Assembly: GCA_022316685.1 (NCBI GenBank)
Contig: JAKJHU010000062.1
Span: forward strand, 496,001 to 560,000
Direction: 5' to 3'
Length of the DNA stretch: 64,000 nucleotides
From: Progne subis subis
Taxonomy: Eukaryota > Chordata > Aves > Passeriformes > Hirundinidae
Below the pieces are notes generated by a model that saw only the letters and a program-made list of their open reading frames with translations, was not told the origin of the DNA and did not search any database. Positions 37,685-50,847 of the stretch are shown one piece after another (within the stretch, counting starts at the first letter, position 1; the number at the start of each line of letters is the position of its first letter). Both the position numbers and the translations under genes were made by a program.

Positions 37685-38133
37685 TCCAGGCATTTCTTTC
37701 TGGGACATTTTGATAGCAGATTGATGACTAATTAAGATTGCAGCCGTTGAGCAACCAATCTGAGGTTTCATCAATCCCTTCCCAAGAAGTCAGGAGGAGT
37801 TTGCAGACGTGTATTCTAATCTGCAGTGAATCTCTCTGACTTCTTTCTGGTTCCAGCAGCTGTGCTTTTCAACCACAGATAGAGGAAGAAAGAAAACAAA
37901 CCAACAAACCAACAAACCAAAAGCAGAGGGCTGGAATCGTTTGATATGCAGCTTCTCATGAGAGAGGTCTGGATCCATAATTTCTATTTATTTTTTGAAA
38001 CTGCATTACCCAAACGTGAACTTACGCGGTGATTGCCGTAACAAACCAGATCCACTGGGCAAATCTTTCAACTTTACCTGATAAAATGAGAATAAACGTC
38101 ATTTAAACTTAGAAATCCTGAGTGACTCAGTCT
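37685..38133. other. Non-coding DNA
   Basis: Sequence between the CR1 copy and the G/T tract, with a small A/C repeat (aaccaaca units) near 37892-37921. No gene seen. Confidence 0.55.
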
Positions 38134-38273
38134 TGTTTCTTTTTTGTTGTTGGTTTTTTGGGTTTTTTTGTTTGTTTGTTTGTTTTTGTGTGTTGGGTTT
38201 TTTTTGTTTTGGTTTTTTTTGTTTGTTTGGTTTTTTTTGTTTTGTTTTGTTTTTTGGGTTTTTTTTTTTTTTG
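38134..38273. repeat. G/T-rich simple repeat
   Basis: Degenerate (GT3-8) tract of about 140 bp. The overlapping hydrophobic Phe/Val/Leu frames on the plus strand (72 and 99 aa) come from this composition. Confidence 0.9.
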
Positions 38274-38786
38274 CCTTAGCAAGCTTGATCATTCCTCCGA
38301 GCTTCCTGGCTTTGCTGCAGAACTGCCGCTCAGGCTCTGACACGCACAAGAGCAGGATTGAATCGTGCTCTGTCGCTGACACACACAAGCAGTCACATGC
38401 AGACAAGTATTTAGCAAGCAGAGGTTCTTCCAGCTCCTCCTGAGACAGCGGAGAGTGAAGGAAGACCCTCTTTGTTTATTCTTTACTTTCTATACATTTG
38501 TGGGTCTAGCAGAAGATTGGCTTTTTGGGGTTTCCACCCCTCAGCCTCAGTGGCCAGACCCACTGTCAGTTACAGTTGTTTTTCAGGTCAGAAATATGCA
38601 AACAAAGGACAGAGAATGAGAAACAAAGGGTTTGTTTATGTTACACCTATGGGAAAGGTAGAAAACTGCTCCTAATATTGTACAGTAACCAAAAGATCTG
38701 ACTCCATTATGAATTTCAAGAAGGCTAATAAGAAAGCTCAGAAAAACCAGGGTGACAGCGCTCAATTTTGTTCACCTACGAAAGAA

Positions 38787-39140
38787 TCGCGGATTTCAGC
38801 GGGCAGAGCTGCCAAGGTGAGCGCGCAAAAGGCTCATCCTCACCCGGGGGAGGATGGGATGGAGCGGCTGGAGCTGCTCGGTCCCCCGGAGCCGAAGCGA
38901 TCCGGGACGGTCAGCGGGAGATGCCCGGGCTCGGCAGCGGCGTGTCCCGGCTGCCCTCTCGTGGGGCCGCCTGGAACAGGGCACCCGGACCCGCCCGGCG
39001 CAGGATGAGGGCGAAAATCCGCTTAAACTGCGAGCAAAACGCAGGGAAAAAATTGCCAAGTGTTTGTCCCAAAGGCGCGCAAAAACAGCTCTCAGAAAGC
39101 GCTTTGTTTGTCCCGCCCGCCAGAGCTCACAGCGAGCGAT
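38787..39140. promoter_or_regulatory. CpG island, candidate promoter
   Basis: I count 36 CpGs in about 355 bp, with GC clearly above the surrounding AT-rich DNA. No TATA box is evident. Donor-like sites lie in both directions. On the plus strand 'gctgccaag|gtgagcgcg' has its junction at 38816/38817. On the minus strand 'cccccgg|gtgagg' has its junction at about 38847/38846. The 125-codon plus-strand frame here is probably a result of low stop-codon density. In vertebrates such islands usually mark transcription starts. The direction and the target gene are not resolved. Confidence 0.6.
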
Positions 39141-39369
39141 GTTAATGGACCAGAAGGGCTTCTACCAAAATGAAATGCAAAACTTGGTTTGACCGCAGTC
39201 TCAGCCAGGTTGAAGCCTCGTTATGTCTTCCCAGTACTACGATGCATTATAAAATATATCAGCCTGAAAAGAGCCAGGATCTAATGTGCACGCTCCTGTG
39301 CCACCAGAAACAATTGAGTTTATTCCCCCAGCAGCAGGGAGAAGGGCAAGAAGGGTGCAGTGACACTCA

Positions 39370-39508
39370 GCAAAAACAAAACAAAACAACAACCACACAC
39401 ACACACACCAAAAAAAAAAAAACAAAAAAAAAACCAAAAAAAAAAAACAAACCAACCAAAAAAACCAGCACCACCACACCAAACCAAACCCACCACCCTA
39501 AAAACTAA
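39370..39508. repeat. A/C-rich simple repeat
   Basis: Degenerate A/C tract with an embedded (CA)n run near 39395-39408. It begins about 230 bp after the CpG island. The Lys/Thr/Pro- and Phe/Val/Trp-rich frames on the two strands come from it. Confidence 0.9.
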
Positions 39509-42500
39509 CCCTGGACAGGCTAAATCCCAGACACCACACCTGCAAATTTCTCCTGGAGTCAAAAGAGATGCTCCAGCCACTCAGTGCTGAAGATCTGGAG
39601 GGGAAACTGAGCTTTCCAAAATAAGAAATGAGGACATGGTGGCTATTGGCCATGACTGCCAACCATGGAGCTTGAAACTCAGGGTTTCAATGGACAGGGT
39701 CAGAATGCTTCTATCACAACCAATCTATTGTTTCTCAAAAACTGGGTGTCTTAACTCACGTGTGATCCGAGGCCATCGTGTTTGTGTCCACAGGAACACT
39801 TGAGTCACAGAATTGCTTGACTCACCAAAGCAAATCAGATGAATTAGAGCAGAAAACCCCTCCTGAGCAAGCTGGAGGCTCAACAAGAGTGTATGGTTTG
39901 CAGATACTGGCTTTCTACTATTCATTCAGAGAAAGTGATGCTTTCACCTGATTTAATTACTTCCTCACAAAATCACTTGTGCTGAGCAAGAAGGGGAACA
40001 GGGTTTGTATGGCCAGCAAACCCCAAGCCCCTCTCACCGCATGTCATAGTGCTGTAAAGGGCACCCTGAAAAAAAAAATTGCTCCCTTTTTCAGGGCGTC
40101 AAGGAAGCAATTTGACCCCATCTTGCTCACAAAAGGCAGATTTGGATTCTATGACCACCCATATCCAGGGAATTGTGTGAAGAGATCAGGTTCCAGCTCT
40201 TGGAATTTCTCACACTGTAACATCTCTCAATTAAAAGCTGCACGGTACCAAACTGTCACGTGATATTCGATGGTAATTTTCCTGTACGCTTTCTGCTGTG
40301 AAGCCACAAAAAAGGGGGAAAAATAGAAATATCCTCCTGCAGCAGCATTCTAGGGGTGTTGAGGATGCTGAAGAACCACTGCAGGGCTGATTTTTCACCA
40401 GGTTATCCCAGATACCTTCGCAGCTATCAGCTTACCCTTTGGCCATCTTCAGTGATGTGCAGCCAACAGTGCATGCTTATATCATATGAAACACTTCAAC
40501 TCTTCCAATCGTACCTTGCTCATTAATCAAATACACAAAATCCACAGGACGGTTCCCAGCACCAAAGCAGCAGCAATGTCTGCCCTGGAACCGGTAGACT
40601 GTTCCCCTTTTATGCCCTAGCCATCATGTTTTCACTCTTCTCTTTGGAATCACAGTAAAAATGTATCTCTTCAAACCTTTCACCCTTCCTGTGCAAACCT
40701 TCGTATGATTTTTCTGGAGTCTCAGTAGTGGGAACAAGAGTCCATCCACAACTCTGCCTTAAATTCACCTAGTGCTTATTAAAAGTTGCATTCCTGTGAG
40801 ATATAAATAACATCTTGCCCCAGTGAAATGATGTTGGACAAGAGAAAATTACGTAATTAGGATCAGGTCTGCATGTGGCTTGGTCCAAGAGTGGCCTCAG
40901 GAGAATTAACTTTGAATCTCTGTTTGACACATCCGTGGAGGGGAATGACTACAGTGAGCAGGGTTTCTGGCAGTGAGGGAAGGGGGTGGAAGGGGTTAGG
41001 ACCTTGCACTGGGGGTGCCTTCTGTCACCACTGCAATCTGCCTCTGGCTAGACAAACACTAGGATCAGGTTTTTAAGGAGCTGCCTGACTTCAGGGAGGT
41101 CGAGCTGGCTGTCAGAAAGCATGAGACAGCATTACACACTACACTCCTGATATTTTGTGTTGTTCATTCAAGAGCAAGTGACATCTGTTCCTGTCATTAT
41201 GGTGCTAATTCACAGATTCTGTGTGTTGTCTAATTGTAAAATTAGCTTTAATAACTTAGAGCCCCTATGTGTGCACACTATTGGGTACAAAGGAGAGGCT
41301 TTTCTAACCCCTCCACAAATGAGTGATATTGTAGATATTAAGTGAGGTTGTTAGTGCCTGCATAAGCGTGGACTATGGATTGAGATAACATTAAATCCTT
41401 GATGTGCTCAGTTCCCAATCCAATCTCCTTGTGTCCCTGTATTACAAGAATTACCTTTGGTTTGTGCATCCCTTCTCTTTCCTCCATGCTCCAATTGCAC
41501 AATGCTGGGACAGATGTTTAAGAAACTGGGAGAATGCTTATTATGGCTTTTTTTTTTTTTTTTTTTTTTTAAGATAAAATCTCAAATCGTGAGGGAATAT
41601 GACATCAAGTAACTTATTCCCTTTTGTGAGCATATAATGACTTATGGTCATAGAAAGGGCAGCCACTGCAACAATCAGAGTTCCACTATTGGTACCCCTT
41701 ATTTACTCAGTTCTTATTTACCAGTGAAAGTCTTGCAATGTTATTTATTTTTCCTTAGAATCACAATTCCTGAAAACAAGTAATTACTTAATGATGTTGT
41801 ATTTGCTCAGTGCAAGGTTAGGTTTCAAGCCTTTGTACCAGTACACATGGGATTGAAAAATGGGACTTGAGGGGACTTTAAAGGCTGTATAAATATACCC
41901 TCAAAAATCAAATTAAAAGAAGCAAAAGCTATTATTATTATTATTGCTATTATTATTATTATGGTTTTGGTTTTTTAAGCCTTAAAACTGAGCACAAAAG
42001 CACCTCTGCAAAAAGAAATAAAGGGCTGAAACTACAGATGATACCAGGAGGCTCACGAATAAGACATTAACCCTACAAAACACCAAATTATTAACAGTTA
42101 TCAATTATGGGCTGGATAGAAATGCTTTCCAAAGGAAACTACATTTCTCTCAGCTACATTTTGCACACGAAGCACCCCAACCCCTCCCATGCTGTAACTG
42201 CAAACTTGGTGCTCTTTCACTTCCCCCCCACAGGAGCTGTGCTCTTATCCACAACTTTTCTGGGATATTTTCTCTGTCTGAAGGCACCACAGCTCCTACA
42301 GCTCCCAGACTCCTAACCTGCCATCTCCAACAAGAGATACTGATGGATGAAGCAGACTGATTAATGGAGCCTGGAGCAAGCAACAAATACGAGAGGTCGT
42401 AAAAAACAAGCCTTAAGTAGTGCCCTGAAACAACGCAACAGCTTTGAGCTATTTAATCAGCTGACCTAAAATAAACCATGGATTTCAGGATGACTTGACC
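39509..42500. other. Non-coding DNA with simple repeats
   Basis: It includes a T23 run at 41548-41570 and an interrupted (ATT)n repeat at 41929-41962. No gene recognised. Confidence 0.5.
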
Positions 42501-42541
42501 AAAAAAAAAAAAAAAAAAAAAAAGTTTGGTTTTTTTTTTTT
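42501..42541. repeat. A23-gtttgg-T12 hairpin-prone tract
   Basis: An A run at 42501-42523, a six-base spacer and a T run at 42530-42541 can fold back on themselves with 12 A-T pairs. Confidence 0.85.
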
Positions 42542-45500
42542 CCCTTGGCAAAAGTGATGCATTTCCACAGAAAATATCAATTTTGCTGTAACCACAAATG
42601 TCTGTCAAATCATTGCAACGGAAAAGTTTCCAACCAGCGCTAATCATTAGTCACTTGAAAATGTACACTAAAACAAAGGACATTTTGGTGTACATCTGCA
42701 GCCAATCAAGAGATTAATTTGAAACAAAAGAAGTCCATATACAGTTGGAAAAACAAAAAAACCAGCCAAAGAGCGCAACTGCCAAGAATGCAACCTCGAG
42801 AGAGCATCTGAATGACACCAAGGTATGTTGATCCACACTGATCTCGGGAAAACCTCGTTTAATTGTAATGAATTTCTGTACTGGATCGTATTTTTACACT
42901 CCATCACAGTTCTGCAATGTTTAGGGCTGCATAAACCTGTGACCATCCAACTCCTCAGTGGTTTCAACAAAGCAAGATTCTACTCCTTATACAAATCCTG
43001 AAAAACAAAACAAAGGAAAAGGGAGCAAAAAAAAAAAAAGAACAGGAAAGAAAAGGAAAGAAAAAAAAATACTACTTAAATAGAGCAATTTTTAGGATAA
43101 ATCAGGTGCACACTGTAAGTGGCATGGCCTCATAGTCCTTTTAATGACAGCCTTTTACTTGAAAAGCTACATTCGGCATCCTAAAATGTTAGTTATGAAA
43201 ACGTAAATGGCTTCCAAAAAAAGAGTCCGTTGTTTGGGAAAAAAAAAAAAAAACAAACAACATAAAATATCCCTCCTGGGAGTTCAAAATTTCTTCCTTG
43301 TGCCTGTTATTCTAGTAAAACAGAGCTTAACTAATAACCAAAACAGTTGGCAGCCTCTTTGCTTTCTCAAATTAACCAGCGATACGAAAACCAATGTGGA
43401 AATTTCAACCAGCCCAGTTAGGAAGAAGAAAAATGAGAATATGTGAAATATTCATCTAAAAGCTGCTGCAGCACCTCAGGTTGCAATTTTTTCAAAACTC
43501 AGCACACTGCACAGAGGGAGGCCTGTAAAATTTGAAGTGTGGACAAGCAGTGCACATCCATTTACAAGAGCCCGGCAGTATTTTATTTATCCACTGAGAA
43601 AACTATTGGATATGTAGATACTGTCAGAAATGGAGACTGAACATCAGAATAGATGTTATTTTCCAGAAGACAAACATCATTCTATCAGGCAAATAGAAAG
43701 GCTCCAAGATAATGTAGTTTCTAAAACAGGTCCCATGAACTGCGAGATGATCCAGAAGAATGTGGCTCTTCCTGAAATGGGAATTATCCATACCGGCCCA
43801 GGCTTTCCATGGGATGTTTGGTAGTACAACACAATTTCACTTTCTGGAACGAGGACAATGCATCACAGGAACATTATAAATTTCAGTTTCCTGACCTGAT
43901 TGCTGACATGTTAATTTTGAGAGTTAATTCAAACCGGCCCTTCAGTTTGACAGCTTTAGAGAGCCAGTCCTGAGGATCAATTTGCCAAGAACTCATAGTT
44001 TAAGCCACTCTCCGGTGCTGTCTGAAAACAAAAAAATCATTGTGCCATAAAACATGGCAGGCCTGGTTTTTAACTCCTCTTCCAAGAGTTGCCTTGTCAT
44101 CTGTTCCCTTCTTTTCTCTCCCTCCCGAAATCCTGAGATTGCCCACGTCCCAAGTGCCATCGTCCTTGGAGCCTGGCAGGACTGAGCCCACACTGAACAT
44201 CTGCTTTGCCCTGTTGAGACCAGCATTTGCACAGGGCAGAGACCTGATGGTGATCTGCCCATCAGCAATCTCTGCATCACAAACCAGCTTTGGGATCAAA
44301 ACCAGCCAGGCTTCACCATTTATCCAGGTCTGTGGCAGTTTGGGAAGGGAGAGAAGGGTTTGGAAATAGAACACATTTACAGGAACACCTTCCAAGTGAG
44401 CGGCTCCAAAATAGCATTCTCCTTCATAACCTGATTGGAATAATCATCACACAGTCAAGCACAGTTTGTTGGTTGCGCTCAAAGCAAAACATGCTTCCAG
44501 CTGTGAGAGATAATTACTATTTATTGACTGGCTTTTGAGGACTTTTATGCTATATTTAGTTTTAGGATCTGTTTGGGGTTTTTATCTGCATCAGAGGCAT
44601 TGATGAAAAGGGCTGTTGCTTAGAGCAGTCAGCTGCCTTCTCATGATTAACCTCTTATTTCACTTCAGAATATGTTTCACCTGCAAATGTGCTGGGAAAT
44701 CAAAATTAATCCTGGGCAAATTCCCACAAGTGCTCTGTTGAACCAGCTACTGCATTCATCAGCATTACCCACTGATAGCCCTTTGTTCTTGTGTAGTGGT
44801 GGGGGTTTTATCTGGGGATCTTCACAAACACCAGAAAGGACAGTTAATTATAACCATCTTGCTACAGAGGGGTGATTTTAGAAAGGGCTGTACCAGCTGG
44901 AACCAGAGTTCTATCCAGTGACGTGTTCCTACTGCCTTCAGTGACCAGCACAGTTGCTCCAGAGGCAGAATCAGAAACCAAAAACAAAGCACAGAAGAGT
45001 TTTTTAACCCCTTCAATCTCCAAATGTTACAGTAGGGCTACATTCTTAAGCCAAGAATTTCCAAATCTCTTCCAGGATAATTTTCTTGAATGCAATTTCT
45101 GTTAGTCTTCATCTTTATTTCATTTGGAGGTGGCTTCAAATGGGACCTCTGTGAAGGCACTGAGGGAAGCTGACTGTCCATGCTCATTTTCCAAAGTGTT
45201 GTCTTCCAGTTTTGGACAGTGCAACTAGAACTATGTAAAAAATGCAGTGGCAAAGAGGAGAGGTCAACCTGTAGCTCTAGTGCCACAGCTTTGGCAGGTG
45301 CAGGCACACGAAAGGGAAAGGCACAAAGAAGGAACAGCGGATCAAAGCAATTAAAAGGTTTTGCTAAAATATTCTTTCTTAAATCAAGATGTTGTTCTTT
45401 GGAACTGGGCCTGAAGTTTAAGTCACCTAAAACTGAAGCATTTCATTTTGAAGCAAACAATGTCGCAACTGAAGCGCTGAAAATAAACTCTTTTTTTTTT

Positions 45501-47195
45501 CCCCCTTATTTTGTTTTCTTTCGCTGAATGGCCCCAAAGACAAATCCAAAACAGTTCTCATCATCTCCCCCAGCCTGTTCAATATATTCATTAGGGTCCC
45601 AAATGGTCTCATCACAACATGCCAATTGCAAAACTCATCCCCTGTCTTTACAGGGAAGTTGTGGAGCACACATGACTGATCTCAGAATTAAAACAGCCAG
45701 AAAGAAGCAGCAAGACCAAGCAATAATAATGTTAAGTGTTTGCAAAAGATACAGGAGCGCTGGATACCAAAGGGGCTTGAAAAACTAAGATTGCCCATGA
45801 TTTTAAGGATTGTTGGAATCTACAGGAAGAGTCAGTTTAACACGTCCTCCTTGTGAATTTGGGGTGTGGATTCAGACAATATATTGTAAAAATATTATAA
45901 AAATCTCTAGAGTAATACTGGGACCAGCAGGGTAACCTACAACAGTCCACCACATGTTCTGCATTCCCATCCCTGCATAAACACAGAGAAATAATAAAGA
46001 GTCAATTTAGGATGACTATGAGAAGATTGGAAGTTTTATACGGGAGTTTTTTTCTGCACCGAATGTAGAGATGGGAGCAATAAAAAGAAGAAGGAGTTAC
46101 AAAAAGCATTCTTCTTTTAAAAGTGACAAATAAGTTCATTTCACAGAAGATTTAGACATCAGACAAGTAGGGACCTGAACCCCCCTTACCATTAAGGCTG
46201 AGATCCAGACTAGTCATCTGGGTTACTGTAGACACAGAGGTTTATTATCAAACTAAAATCTCAATTGTAATTTCCCATCTGAGGGCCCAGGCAGCACACC
46301 TGTCTGCAAAGCAGGTACTGCTTTGAAAAGGATTAAATTCTGTTCTCCTCTTGAATTTAATGGAAGCCTTTTTTTTTTTTTTAAACTTCAGTGGGAAAAA
46401 AGCTAGACCAATGATGAAAATTATATCCTTAGGCAGAGTGAGATCAAAAGATCCTTAACACTACGAAAATTAACACGTTATTAAAATTACTGGAGAGTTC
46501 AAAATCAGATTCAGGTTGATTTGCAGGGTAAGGACAGTCACAGAGTAATGCATCCTAATGTTTGTAATTAAGGAGAATAAGCAGACAACAGTTTTAAGGC
46601 AGAACATGCCATTTAGATAACCACCTTGTCTGAATTCAACCGTGCTTGCACAAGTCAATGCCACCAAAGTGAATAAGAAGAAACTTGAAGTCAAGTTAGG
46701 ACTGTTCTAGTGGAGCAATATGTGTCCCCTCCCAACAGCATTTGCCACAGCAGAAAGAGGCAAAAGCCTTAGGGCATATTCTTAAAGATACTCCATAAAA
46801 CTGACTCCAATTTGTTTCATCCCTCCTTAGCAAAACGTTAAAGTATAAGAGCAAAAGAAATAGACAGGGGGTTGGGTGTTCTCCCCTCTAGTGTAACAGC
46901 ATTGCTCAGTGCTGTTTTCAAACCACAGCTGGTGGCAACAAAAGAAACAAGGTTTTATTAGCTGTGGCCCAAGGGAGTATGCCAGGCAGAGTTCTGCCTT
47001 CTCCACCCAGACAAAATGCTGTTACTGATCGAAGGGCAAGATGCGCTGCAACACTGAGAATAAAATGCTGTAGTGTAACAAATTCATCCCCACTGCTTCT
47101 CCATTTCAATCACAGCCTCTGCGCTTTGCTTCCCACCTCTAAAATCTACCTGGCAAGCAGGCGTGCCCAAAAGGAAGTCATTTAAACATTATTAG
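42542..47195. other. Non-coding DNA
   Basis: No supportable gene. The overlapping frames at 44000-44395 (minus, 131 codons from TTG) and 44040-44369 (plus) have no recognisable domain. A short peptide-level match to reverse transcriptase (LFNIFI) near 45575 is discussed under rejected items. A-rich runs are at 43029-43040 and 43240-43253. Confidence 0.45.
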
Positions 47196-47276
47196 GGCAG
47201 TGGAGTTGGCAGGGCTCGGGGGGACTCAAAGACCTTTGGGGTCTTTTCCAACCTAAATGATTCCAGTTTCCTGTGA
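47196..47276 (+). mobile_element. CR1: CR1 LINE, short 3' tail fragment
   Basis: 'ggcagtggagttggcagggc', 'caaagacctttggggtctt', 'ttccaacctaaatgattcc' and 'cctgtgattatg' match the terminal part of a CR1 3' UTR, with an insertion in the octamer tail. It is a short, eroded copy. Confidence 0.7.
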
Positions 47277-47313
47277 TTATGAACATCACACCATACAACT
47301 GCTCCAAACGAGA

Positions 47314-47335
47314 GGGGGGGGGGAAAAAAAAAAAA
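47314..47335. repeat. G10-A12 purine tract
   Basis: Ten G followed directly by twelve A. A similar G10-A5 tract lies at 61457-61471. Confidence 0.9.
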
Positions 47336-50300
47336 TTCTATTCTAAATATTCCATAATATGCTCTGGTTTTCATTGGATAAAACTTGTAGGGAAGAAATC
47401 ATGATATTAATCCTGTTTTCAGTAGCAAGGTGTGCATATCATCACCAGTAACCTCAGATGACCATAAAATGAAAAGGTCTGGAGTACATTTTAGTATCAT
47501 GGTTAGAGGTCAAAGCTGAACTTACAAGTGAGAGTGCCTGTGTGTCTCTTAGGAGGGACAAGAGAACGGAGAGTTGACTTCATTTCTTGTTCGTGCTGCA
47601 TCTTGCCTTTAAATAAATGACTTGTTCTAATTCACAGTGAAGTCAACTAAACAACTCCCATTGTCTTAAATAATTAATCTAGTCCAGGAAATAATTTCAG
47701 AACTTTTCAGCACCACTAAATTAATTCAAGAAGATGAATACCCAAGGAAAATATTAGAACTAAAGTCCATCTTCTGGTTTCAATATGAATGCATAAGATG
47801 CTAGCTTGTGACTTTGAAACCCTGGCTGCAGTTCCCTGGGCTCTTTAACTTAACTTTTAAAGGAGGAATAGAAATTTTCAATGCATCAGCTATGAGCAGG
47901 GGCAGATTTTTGCAAGAAAAGCGAATCTACAGCACATGGATCATAGTCCCATAGGGAAGAGACCGCATCACATCACCATCAAAGGCTGTTGTGCAAACTG
48001 GAGCTGTGTCACCATCCACTCCTCCTCCACGCATTTTTGTCATGAATGCTGAGGCTGTCACTGCACTCCACATGGAGCTGATTCCAGCAGATAAACCCTG
48101 AGTGAATCCTGGTAGGAACCTGGCCACACAGGGAATGCACAACAGCAAACTGGCCTCCCATAACACAGCCAAAGTCACTCAGGACATGAATTACTCCACG
48201 TGAACAAAGAATCTTCACTTGCAAAGGTCTGTAGGACTAGAAGTGCAGGTAAGGGGTCAGTCTTAAGTTTGGGCATCTAAATCTCCTCTCTGCCTTTTGA
48301 ATTTATCAGGCCAGAGCTCATTTTTTCCCCGTGAGGAATGGAGACATTATGATTTCCCAGCATAAAAAAAGTGACAAAAGGAAAACCATCCCAAAACCAC
48401 TCCAAAATCCTGAAGTCCTGACATGCAAACAGGTGTTAAATTTATATCAGAGAGGGAAACAAACTCTAGAGGTGCACATCCCTGTTTCTGTGTGTACCTC
48501 CATGAACTTCCCCCTTGGATTATGCCTTTCTAGCTGTGTATACAGGAAACTGAAAAATGATTGTATGGAAGAATACTATTTCTTAAGGGCTTTCAGATAT
48601 TATAATGGATAGCTTAACAGATATTTTAATGCCTCTCTGACTAATGCTGTATTTCCTAGTAAATGTATAAATATATCATTGTTAAATAAACAGTCCTCTA
48701 ACTTCTTGTAATTACACACAGCTGCAAAAACCTGTTTTCTCAAATGTCAGGAAGCAGCGCAGAACTTTTTGCCTTTTCAGATTTTCCCATAACCCCAGGC
48801 AATTCATCCTGAAGCTTAAGGTGGTATAAATATTTTTTTTTTCCTTTTTCTTATAATTAGAAATCAATTGTTATTTTTAAGCTTTTATGGGGCATTCACT
48901 AATAATATCTCATTTCCTTGGAGATCTTTGACTAGGCAAAGCTTTCACAAAGATCTTACTTAAAGCAAAAATGGTTGGAGGTCAAGATTGACAATCACAG
49001 GTGTCAGCTTCCCATGATAACCACAAGTTCATTATCGCCAAACAACTCTGCTGCACTTTGCCAATTTAAATCATTGTGCTGCCTAAAGTGTCTGAAATGT
49101 ATCAAGTTTCCAAAAAAAAAAAAAAAAAAACAACCAAAAAAACCCAAAAACAAAACACCAAAACCAAAAAAAAAAACCACCTACAGAAGCCATTTCGAAT
49201 GAAGGATGGCCCTTAATTAAAGCCTTGATCCAGACTCTTGACTGCAGCTGAAATTCAGATCCAAACCTATTCCCTCAGAAGAGAGTGATGAGAGCCATAC
49301 AAATATTTTAATAAATCTAAAATATTTCTATACATATAACTCCTTGTCTGGCTTCTTTCCTTGGAATGAGTGAAATCAGAATCCCAAGCTCAAGCTCTCT
49401 GTAAAATCTGGGAAATGTTTTATCCACCTCCAGACTCTGACAGCGTTACCCCCTATTTAAATCCTATGCCAAATAAGAAGTAAAACTTCTGTTTTCCAAG
49501 CAGTCCAAGATTTAAATACTCCAATGTAGTTGAAAGGAAAATAAAGTAAAACCAAAGATCATAACCAAAACCTCCCCTTCTTTAAACTCTCTTCAATGTG
49601 TTAGAAGGGCTGCTGCTTATCTATTCATTGAATAAGTCAAATGGGGAGTTTTATTTCCTACTACTCTGCAGGAGAGATTCCATTACTAAAAAAGGGAGCT
49701 CATTTCACTACATTCTTATATCTTGTTGAGAAGCATAAAATTTGGGAATAACTAAATCTAAAGACAAGGATAAGCTCTCATCTGTTTTGGATAAGAGGGT
49801 CCCCTGGGCCAAAAGGAGAAAGCTATAAACACATTTGACTTTAGTTGAGCTGTAGAGTTTTAGTCTCACCTGATCAGGACAAAGCTGTGAATTTTGTCTC
49901 AGAAGATACTCACATCTTAACTACACAAGCTTGTAACTGCCTATCTCCAAACCAACATCTCTGCCACAGAAATGCAGGTCACACCTGGGAGGGGTCTGAA
50001 GGGAGAAGGGAACAGGAAGAAAACTTGTGGGACAGCTTAAGACTCTAATCCTGGAGCATCCTCTTTCGCTAGCTCCAAAAGTTCACGAATAATGCTCTCT
50101 CTGCACAGGCCAAGAGGATATGGCTGACAAACTCCAGGTGCAATGAAAACCTTTGGAAAGCATGTCAAAGAAAAAAAAAAAAAAAAATCCTTCTACAAAT
50201 TCTGATTCTTGACCTCAGTCTTCCCTTGAGAAAGCTGAGCAATCACAGTAAGTACCTAACAAAAATTAACTAGGATTCATTCTGCCGGTGTAAATAGTGA

Positions 50301-50847
50301 GCAATAGGAAAATTACAATGGTTTCCAGCAGCTGAAATACAGTTTGATCACAGGGCTTTTCTGTAATAGATAAGCCAGGCACTGTTTTTGTCAGATGCAT
50401 GGAAAACACAGTGGTTGAAACAAGTTCCAGCTTGTAATAGTCACTAACATATTTCAACAAAATTCTTTCCTCTCTTTGTGTTTTGTTTTCGAGGGCAAGC
50501 TGAGCAGCATCTCTGTGCTAACATCCAGATTGTCAAATAGAGGTTTAAAAAGAGCAGGGGAGCTGGATCCTAGAGCAGATGGGAGCCAACACAATTGTTA
50601 GAGAAGGAGGTTGATGTTCATGTGTCCCGACACACACATACGAGGGCAGGCTGCAGCACTCTGCTCCTGCTGAAGAGCTGGGATTCGGGCCAGGCAGCTG
50701 CAAGAGTCAGGTTGAGAGGATGGACAGGCAAAATGATGCTGTGCAAGGGGAATATTGTGTGACTTCCACGATCTGGTGCAAACACAGGAACAATGCTACT
50801 TCACTGCTATTTTTCACCAGAAAAGGAGCCTGGGCTTCTTTCCCCAG
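47336..50847. other. Non-coding DNA
   Basis: It contains the A/C tract listed separately and an A17 run at 50171-50187. No gene recognised. Confidence 0.5.
49111..49180. repeat. A/C-rich simple repeat
   Basis: An A18 run followed by degenerate aaac/aaaac units. Confidence 0.9.

Noticed and set aside
38141..38443. Hydrophobic Phe/Val/Leu-rich frames that look like membrane proteins
   Set aside because: They are the translation of the G/T-rich simple repeat.
38768..39145. 125-codon Arg/Gly/Ala-rich frame
   Set aside because: High GC lowers stop frequency in the CpG island. The frame crosses a good donor site and has alternative open frames on both strands.
44000..44395. 131-codon minus-strand frame
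   Set aside because: It starts at TTG, has no splice or domain evidence, and a similar-length plus-strand frame overlaps it.
45570..45600. Peptide-level resemblance (SLFNIFI) to a reverse-transcriptase motif of CR1-like LINEs
   Set aside because: Only about eight residues match. The frame after it does not continue with the expected residues and no adjacent CR1 sequence is seen. Chance is likely.
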